Below, in pieces: positions 59,736 through 64,000 of a DNA stretch of 64,000 bases (positions are counted from its first letter, which is position 1; every line of letters begins with the position of its first letter). Source of the stretch: GCA-2720865 sp047630275. GTDB taxonomy: Bacteria > Bdellovibrionota > Bacteriovoracia > Bacteriovoracales > Bacteriovoracaceae. The stretch is from positions 992,001 to 1,056,000 of the forward strand of contig JBLHVN010000001.1 of the NCBI GenBank assembly GCA_047630275.1, read 5' to 3'. The notes below the pieces were generated by a model. It had not been told where the DNA came from, made no database searches, and worked only from the letters and a program-made list of their open reading frames with translations. Both the position numbers and the translations under genes were made by a program.

Positions 59736-61535
59736 ATGCTACTAACTAAGCAAGAAAGTATCGTTTTAAGTTATCCTAAATTAAAAGAACGTATAGAATC
59801 GAGGGAAAACTCTAGCGCAGAAAGAGCAAAGGCCCTTAGCAACCTCAAAGAAATGAGGGCCGAGTTTTCCCCTGCTTATATTAACACTTTAAGAAAAGTT
59901 TTAGATTCTTCTCTTCCAAAACTCTATGATGGAATCGATCTTCATGAAAATGGACTCGATTTTAGAAAGCTTGTGGATGAGAACTGTGTTGTCTTAGTTC
60001 CTAATCATCAAAGTCACGCGGATTACTTGGCCATCAATTATATGGTCTATAAGAATTATAACTTTCCGCTCTACGTAGCTGGTGGAAATAACCTGAACAT
60101 CTTTCCTATCGGAAAGCTCTTTAGAAAATCAGGCTGTTTCTTTATCCGTCGAAGCTTCTCTAGTGACATCAATTATAAATTAACTCTTGAAGCCTATTTG
60201 TTCTATTTACTAAAACAAGGCAAGCCCATTGAGTTCTTCTTCGAAGGAGGTCGTTCTCGAACAGGAAAACTTCTTCCTCCTCGTTATGGCCTTTATCAAA
60301 TGCTGCTTGAAGCGCATAAGGCCCTTCACGAGGAAGGGGATGGGCGAAAGCTCTTATTTGTTCCGGTTTCTATAGCTCATGAATATGTTCCTGAAACAAA
60401 GTCTCTGGCAAAGGAATTAGGCGGGGCTAAAAAGAAAAAAGAAAGCATCACTCAGCTCTTAGGCCTCTTTAAATTATTCGCCTATCAATTTGGAAATGTT
60501 CATATCAATATGGGAAGACCTGTTGAAGCTGAACATCATCTTTTAGCTGATGATAGAGATAAGATGAAACTTGCCACTCAAGACTTGGCCTTTAAGTGCT
60601 TTAGAGAAGTTGGAAAGAACATGGTCATCACTCCAAGTTCTGTCTTAGCGACAGTCTTACTAGATGAGCCTTCAGGGGCCTTGATCTGGTCTGATATTGT
60701 CACTCAGGCGAGGGCCATCATTAAGTATTGCAAGAAGTATGAACTTCCCTTTACAGATACCCTTGAAGACGAGGAGTTTGAAAAGACTCTCGAGCGCGCC
60801 ATGGATATCTTGGTGGGCAATAGAAAGATCGATGTTATCGGTCAGCAGCAAGACGGGAATACTTATTATTCAATCAAGAAAGAATCCCGTTCAGAGCTTC
60901 TCTATTTTAAGAACACCACTCTTCATCACTTCTTAGTGCCTTGGATTATCAATGCGGCCTGGATTAACCTCTTTAACGGAAACATTAAATCGGCCCATGA
61001 TATTAGGCTCTTTTTCTTAGAGCAAAGAGATCAGCTCAAGCATGAGTTCTACCTACCAACGGTTAAGAAGTTCATGTTCCGCGCCCTAACTGTGATCAGT
61101 GACGCCATCGGAAGAAAGGTCTCCACTCTTGATGAGTGCTTAGAGTTAAGCCATCAAGAGCTTTATAGCTTGGCCTCAAAACTAGGTGTCTTCTCTAAAG
61201 TTCTTAGCTATATAAACGAAGCTTATTATATTACTTGCCTGACAATTGCCGAGTTAATGCTTGGGGATACCATGGGCTTTAAGATGGATACCTTTAATAA
61301 GCGCTACAAAGAAGTCTTTGACCGTGAGTTAAAACTGGCCCGGGTTATTAAGTACCCCGAGTCATTTTCAATGCCACTGCTTAAGAGTTCTATGAAGTAT
61401 CTCACTCATATGGGCCTGGTTGAAAATGTCGATGGAATGTATAGAGTAAAAGACGCTGAAAAATTTGACACTGTCTTAAAAAGATACGAGAAATCACTGG
61501 TAGATAATTTAACTTTTAGTATTAAGGCTCAATAA
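59736..61535 (+). CDS. plsB: Glycerol-3-phosphate 1-O-acyltransferase (PlsB-like)
   Basis: The 599-residue protein has acyltransferase block I NHQSHAD (His91, Asp96: HxxxxD), block II with FIRRSF, block III FFEGGRSRTGKLLPP (about 167-182) and block IV VPVSIAHEYVPE. This is the PlsB/dihydroxyacetone-phosphate acyltransferase group. It is shorter than E. coli PlsB (about 807), as in many non-enteric species. It acts on the inner membrane face in phospholipid synthesis. It starts 3 bp after guaB-like gene and overlaps folE by one base. Confidence 0.88.
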   Translation: MLLTKQESIVLSYPKLKERIESRENSSAERAKALSNLKEMRAEFSPAYINTLRKVLDSSLPKLYDGIDLHENGLDFRKLVDENCVVLVPNHQSHADYLAINYMVYKNYNFPLYVAGGNNLNIFPIGKLFRKSGCFFIRRSFSSDINYKLTLEAYLFYLLKQGKPIEFFFEGGRSRTGKLLPPRYGLYQMLLEAHKALHEEGDGRKLLFVPVSIAHEYVPETKSLAKELGGAKKKKESITQLLGLFKLFAYQFGNVHINMGRPVEAEHHLLADDRDKMKLATQDLAFKCFREVGKNMVITPSSVLATVLLDEPSGALIWSDIVTQARAIIKYCKKYELPFTDTLEDEEFEKTLERAMDILVGNRKIDVIGQQQDGNTYYSIKKESRSELLYFKNTTLHHFLVPWIINAAWINLFNGNIKSAHDIRLFFLEQRDQLKHEFYLPTVKKFMFRALTVISDAIGRKVSTLDECLELSHQELYSLASKLGVFSKVLSYINEAYYITCLTIAELMLGDTMGFKMDTFNKRYKEVFDRELKLARVIKYPESFSMPLLKSSMKYLTHMGLVENVDGMYRVKDAEKFDTVLKRYEKSLVDNLTFSIKAQ

Positions 61536-62143
61536 TGGATTACGAACAAATATATGATGCAAATGAAAAACGCTTTCCTGGAGACCCAGAGGAAGCCGCT
61601 AAGGCCCTAGAGGTTGTTCTAAAATACCTTGGGGAAGATACATCACGTGAAGGCTTAAGAGATACGCCTATGAGGATGCTAAAGTCTTACAAGAGGCTCT
61701 TTGGTGGCTATCTTCAAGATTTAGATGAGATCATGACAACCTTCGAAGAAGATAATGTGATTCCGCATGATCAAATCATCCTTCTAAAAGAAATTGAATT
61801 CTATTCCACTTGTGAGCATCACTTTCTTCCTTTCGTAGGAAAAGCTCATGTGGCCTATATTCCAAGAGATAAAGTAGTAGGTATCTCAAAGCTCGCTAGA
61901 GTGGTTGAGATCTTCAGCAGGCGTCTTCAGATCCAAGAGAGAATTGGAAACGAAGTAACCACTGCTCTTATGGAAAAATTAAATGCTAAAGGGGCTGCTT
62001 GTATTATTGAGAGTAAGCACTTTTGCATGACCTGCAGAGGAGTTGAAAAACAAAACTCTGTGATGGTGACCTCTTCTTTAAGAGGGGCTTTTTTAGATAA
62101 AGTAGAGACGAGGCAAGAGCTTCTGACTCTTATTAAGAATTAG
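61535..62143 (+). CDS. folE: GTP cyclohydrolase I
   Basis: The 202-residue protein has zinc ligands Cys93 and His96 in STCEHHFLPF and Cys164 in HFCMTCRG. VGISKLARVVEIFSRRLQIQERI is the conserved GTP-binding region. It converts GTP to dihydroneopterin triphosphate for folate synthesis. ATG overlaps the plsB stop (TAATG). Confidence 0.95.
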   Translation: MDYEQIYDANEKRFPGDPEEAAKALEVVLKYLGEDTSREGLRDTPMRMLKSYKRLFGGYLQDLDEIMTTFEEDNVIPHDQIILLKEIEFYSTCEHHFLPFVGKAHVAYIPRDKVVGISKLARVVEIFSRRLQIQERIGNEVTTALMEKLNAKGAACIIESKHFCMTCRGVEKQNSVMVTSSLRGAFLDKVETRQELLTLIKN

Positions 62144-62584
62144 ATGAAAGCTACTTCTTTACCAAACGCGAGACTCCTTTATTCTAAGACGGATACATCA
62201 AAAGATTGGATGACTAATCTTATTTCCATAGACCTTGCCATTGAGAGCCACCCCCGGTTACAAAGAGCCAGTAATCGGTTTCACCTCTATTTCTTTAAAC
62301 CTGGATCTGAAATTCAGGAAAATGAAGAGATTTGGGTGGGCCGGGAAGTCTCTGGATTCATGAACCCAGGGGAGCTAGAAGGGCTTGAAACCTACGACCT
62401 TTTAAAGGGAGTGGGCTTTGAAGAGGAATTTGAAGTAAGTGAAGGCCTAAGCCTTCAGGACTTATTAAATAGAGAGAAAAAGCTCAGAAGTGAGCTAAAA
62501 GCTACTCCTGCTTCGACGTGGAGAGTTAGCTTCTTAGAAACTGAGTCCGGAATTAAGGGTAATATCGGACTATTTAAGGCCTAA
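62144..62584 (+). CDS. Hypothetical cytoplasmic protein
   Basis: The 146-residue protein starts directly after the folE stop (TAG-ATG). It lacks a signal peptide; middle has PRLQRASNRFHLYFFKPG and EIWVGREVSGFM, and an acidic helix QDLLNREKKLRSEL. No motif recognised. Position suggests a link to folate or pterin steps but nothing in the sequence shows it. Confidence 0.62.
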   Translation: MKATSLPNARLLYSKTDTSKDWMTNLISIDLAIESHPRLQRASNRFHLYFFKPGSEIQENEEIWVGREVSGFMNPGELEGLETYDLLKGVGFEEEFEVSEGLSLQDLLNREKKLRSELKATPASTWRVSFLETESGIKGNIGLFKA

Positions 62585-62592
62585 ATCGGGCG

Positions 62593-62621
62593 TTTACATT
62601 TATGCCTCAGACTATTAAATT
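62593..62621 (+). promoter_or_regulatory. Sigma70-like promoter for infC
   Basis: TTTACA (62593-62598), a 17-bp spacer and TAAATT (62616-62621). The -35 flank (GTTTACATT) is the same as at the rpmI promoter (63320). Transcription would start near 62628, 29 bases before the ATT start. Confidence 0.45.
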
Positions 62622-62656
62622 AGAGGTTCAATTTTAAAAAACTGTTGGAGGTTTTT

Positions 62657-63310
62657 ATTAAGCGTAGAGGAGCACCACGGGAGAAGGGACCCCGTATCAA
62701 TGAGAATATCAGAACACCTGAAATGAGGCTTACCCATGAAGATGGAACAGCTTATGGTGTTGTATCCCTACAAGAAGCTCAGAGGCTTAGACAAGAAACT
62801 GGATTAGACCTTGTTGAAGTTTCCCCCAATGCAAAACCACCAGTTGTTAAGTTAATTGATTATGGGCGTTTCAAGTATGATGCTCAGAAAAAGGCCAACG
62901 AACAAAAGAAAAAACAGGCCAAGACACTTCTTAAAGAAATCCAATTCAGACCCAATATTGAAGCTCATGACTTAGAGACTAAGTTAAAACGAGCGGAGAA
63001 ATTCTTGCACCAGTCAGATAAAGTTAAGATGGTGATGCAGTTTAGAGGGCGAGAAATGGCTCATCGCGACCAAGGCTTTGAGAAATTCAAAGGGATTATC
63101 GAAATGGTGGTTAAGATCGGTGGGATTGTTGAATCTCCTCCAAAGATGATGGGAAACCGTATTATTACCATCCTTTCTCCGGATAAAAAGGCCATCAAGC
63201 AGATCTTGAAGGACCGAGCTAGGGAAGCGAAGATACTCGCTCAAGAAGCTGCAGGAGAGGTTCCAGAAGCTGAAAATGATGGTGCTGCGCAAGAAACGGC
63301 CAGCGAGTAA
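62657..63310 (+). CDS. infC: Translation initiation factor IF-3, probable ATT start
   Basis: The 217-residue protein begins at ATT 62657. GGAGG (62647-62651) is 5 bases upstream. A TTG at 62645 in frame would start inside the Shine-Dalgarno. AUU starts are a known, autoregulated feature of infC in other bacteria. The N-terminal domain has RINENIRTPEMRLTHEDG, the linker is Lys-rich, and the C-terminal domain has FRPNIEAHDLETKLKRAEKFL and MVMQFRGREM. It ends in a short acidic/Ala-rich extension (AQEAAGEVPEAENDGAAQETASE, read in parts). It binds the 30S subunit and checks initiator tRNA. Confidence 0.93.
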   Translation: MKRRGAPREKGPRINENIRTPEMRLTHEDGTAYGVVSLQEAQRLRQETGLDLVEVSPNAKPPVVKLIDYGRFKYDAQKKANEQKKKQAKTLLKEIQFRPNIEAHDLETKLKRAEKFLHQSDKVKMVMQFRGREMAHRDQGFEKFKGIIEMVVKIGGIVESPPKMMGNRIITILSPDKKAIKQILKDRAREAKILAQEAAGEVPEAENDGAAQETASE

Positions 63311-63319
63311 ATTCCATTG

Positions 63320-63348
63320 TTTACATTCTGAGAACCCTTTGTTAGAAA
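63320..63348 (+). promoter_or_regulatory. Candidate promoter for rpmI-rplT
   Basis: TTTACA (63320-63325), 17-bp spacer, TAGAAA (63343-63348). The flanking GTTTACATT is shared with the infC promoter. It would allow extra expression of the two ribosomal proteins, independent of infC. Confidence 0.35.
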
Positions 63349-63381
63349 TGCCAATCTAAATTTAGTTTAAAGGAAAAAGTT

Positions 63382-63579
63382 ATGCCTAAGATGAAGACTT
63401 GCAGAGCTGCTGCAAAGAGATTTTCAAAGACTGGAAGCGGGAAATTTAAGAGAAGAAAGAAGGGACTACGTCACATTCTTACTAAGCATTCTCGTAGTCT
63501 AAAGAATAAAAGAGGACAAGACGCTTTAGTTTCTGCTCCTGATGCAAAAAGAGTATCAAGACAGTTACCATACGCTTAA
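63382..63579 (+). CDS. rpmI: 50S ribosomal protein L35
   Basis: The 65-residue protein has the standard MPKMKTCRAAAKRFSKTGSGK N-terminus (written in parts: MPKMKTCRAA, AKRFSKTGSG) and the KRRKKGLRHIL and HSRSLKNKRG blocks. AAAGGAAAAAG lies before ATG. It follows infC, as in most bacteria. Confidence 0.96.
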   Translation: MPKMKTCRAAAKRFSKTGSGKFKRRKKGLRHILTKHSRSLKNKRGQDALVSAPDAKRVSRQLPYA

Positions 63580-63601
63580 TTAATAACAAATCTTACTGAT
63601 C

Positions 63602-63629
63602 CTTGGGATAAGAGGAAATTCCCCCCAAG
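63602..63629 (+). promoter_or_regulatory. Hairpin between rpmI and rplT
   Basis: CTTGGG (63602-63607) pairs with CCCAAG (63624-63629) and encloses GGAA-A-TTCC (63614-63622). It lies just before the rplT ribosome site (AGGAG). L20 autoregulates through RNA structures near these genes in other bacteria; here this is inferred from position only. Confidence 0.35.
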
Positions 63630-63649
63630 CGTCGTAACAGGAGAATAAT

Positions 63650-63994
63650 ATGTCACGTGCAAGAAGAGGCTTTAAAGCCAGAAGAAGAAGAAACAGAGTT
63701 AGAAAACTGGCGAAAGGTTTTCACTTTGATAGAAGAACAAAATTCCGTCACACAGCTGAAACTGTAAAACGTGCTCTTCATAATCGTTATAAGGGAAGAA
63801 GACTCCTTAAGAGAGATATGAGAAGACTTTGGATCATTAGAATTGCAGCTGCTGCTGAACTTCTTGGTGATTCTTATTCTAAGTTCATGGGAACAGCGAA
63901 GAAAAAAGGAATGCAGATTAACCGTAAGATGCTTTCTGATATTGCTGCAACTGACGAAGCTGGATTCAAAGCAATCTACGCAGCTACAAGATAA
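63650..63994 (+). CDS. rplT: 50S ribosomal protein L20
   Basis: The 114-residue protein has ARRRRNRVRKLAKGFHF-like N-terminus, then RTKFRHTAETVKRAL, RDMRRLWIIRIAAAA and FMGTAKKKGMQINRKML. All L20 blocks are present and the gene is complete. AGGAG is 7 bases before the ATG. It binds 23S rRNA early in 50S assembly and can repress its own operon. Confidence 0.96.
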   Translation: MSRARRGFKARRRRNRVRKLAKGFHFDRRTKFRHTAETVKRALHNRYKGRRLLKRDMRRLWIIRIAAAAELLGDSYSKFMGTAKKKGMQINRKMLSDIAATDEAGFKAIYAATR

Positions 63995-64000
63995 TTAAAA

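Noticed and set aside
1..64000. tRNA genes, insertion sequences, integrases, attachment sites, prophage or toxin-antitoxin modules
   Set aside because: Intergenic regions are short and none contains a cloverleaf, terminal repeats or recognisable mobile-element genes.

Overview
The window is a compact, gene-dense, AT-leaning chromosomal segment. Its content points to a Gram-negative of the Bdellovibrionota, most likely the Bacteriovoracales. The reasons are the many secreted TPR proteins, lipoproteins and outer-membrane barrels, an Agl/Glt gliding-type TolQ/ExbD locus with an FHA-TonB-tail protein, c-type heme lipoproteins, and clades of hypothetical proteins beside ordinary proteobacterial housekeeping genes. 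I cannot assign a species. I see no rRNA, tRNA, CRISPR array, insertion sequence or prophage.

Layout. (i) 1-3.5 kb: the end of an RND/MMPL exporter, a secreted protein with a clan-CD-like His/Cys arrangement, a PilZ membrane protein and a lytic transglycosylase lipoprotein. (ii) 3.7-14.5 kb: a run of eleven + strand genes with touching or overlapping ends: MoxR ATPase, DUF58 protein, transglutaminase, TesA-like SGNH esterase, YbbA/YbbP-like ABC exporter, NosF/NosY-like ABC system, YceI protein, cytochrome c lipoprotein and an rRNA-methyltransferase-like enzyme. (iii) 14.5-22.7 kb, minus strand: a heme-bearing barrel protein, a TPR-plus-barrel protein and a 59-residue CxxC protein. Next to them is a five-gene operon of cytochrome-like, lipoprotein and Tat-exported proteins ending in a lipoprotein signal peptidase fused to a HAMP-like membrane domain. 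(iv) 22.7-28.9 kb: four-CBS protein, aminotransferase, RecQ, CobB-type sirtuin and two small lipoproteins. (v) 28.9-40.4 kb, minus strand: the most striking region. It looks like a single-locus Agl-Glt gliding/focal-adhesion-type machine: a VWA lipoprotein (CglB-like), an outer-membrane barrel, TPR proteins, a small CglF-like protein, a TolQ/ExbD/ExbD proton-driven motor, and an FHA-TM-TonB-tail protein (GltG-like). (vi) 40.8-53.2 kb: two orphan solute-binding proteins, a hydrolase, a polyprenol/diacylglycerol kinase-like membrane protein, an oxidoreductase, a large Gly/Ala-rich membrane protein, a DUF6178-like protein, glutathione peroxidase, hypothetical proteins, an orphan CpaF/TadA ATPase and a 55-residue lipoprotein. 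(vii) 53.3-64 kb: a two-component system, FabI, a degenerate Na/Pi-cotransporter-PhoU protein, a CBS-less IMP dehydrogenase, PlsB, FolE, then infC (with a likely AUU start), rpmI and rplT.

Six convergent gene pairs overlap at their 3' ends. The two convergent pairs that do not overlap are separated by hairpins. Two genes of fewer than 60 codons (14476-14655 and 52987-53154, both minus strand) have good ribosome binding sites and are reported here. All family assignments come from reading motifs by eye; no database search was run.
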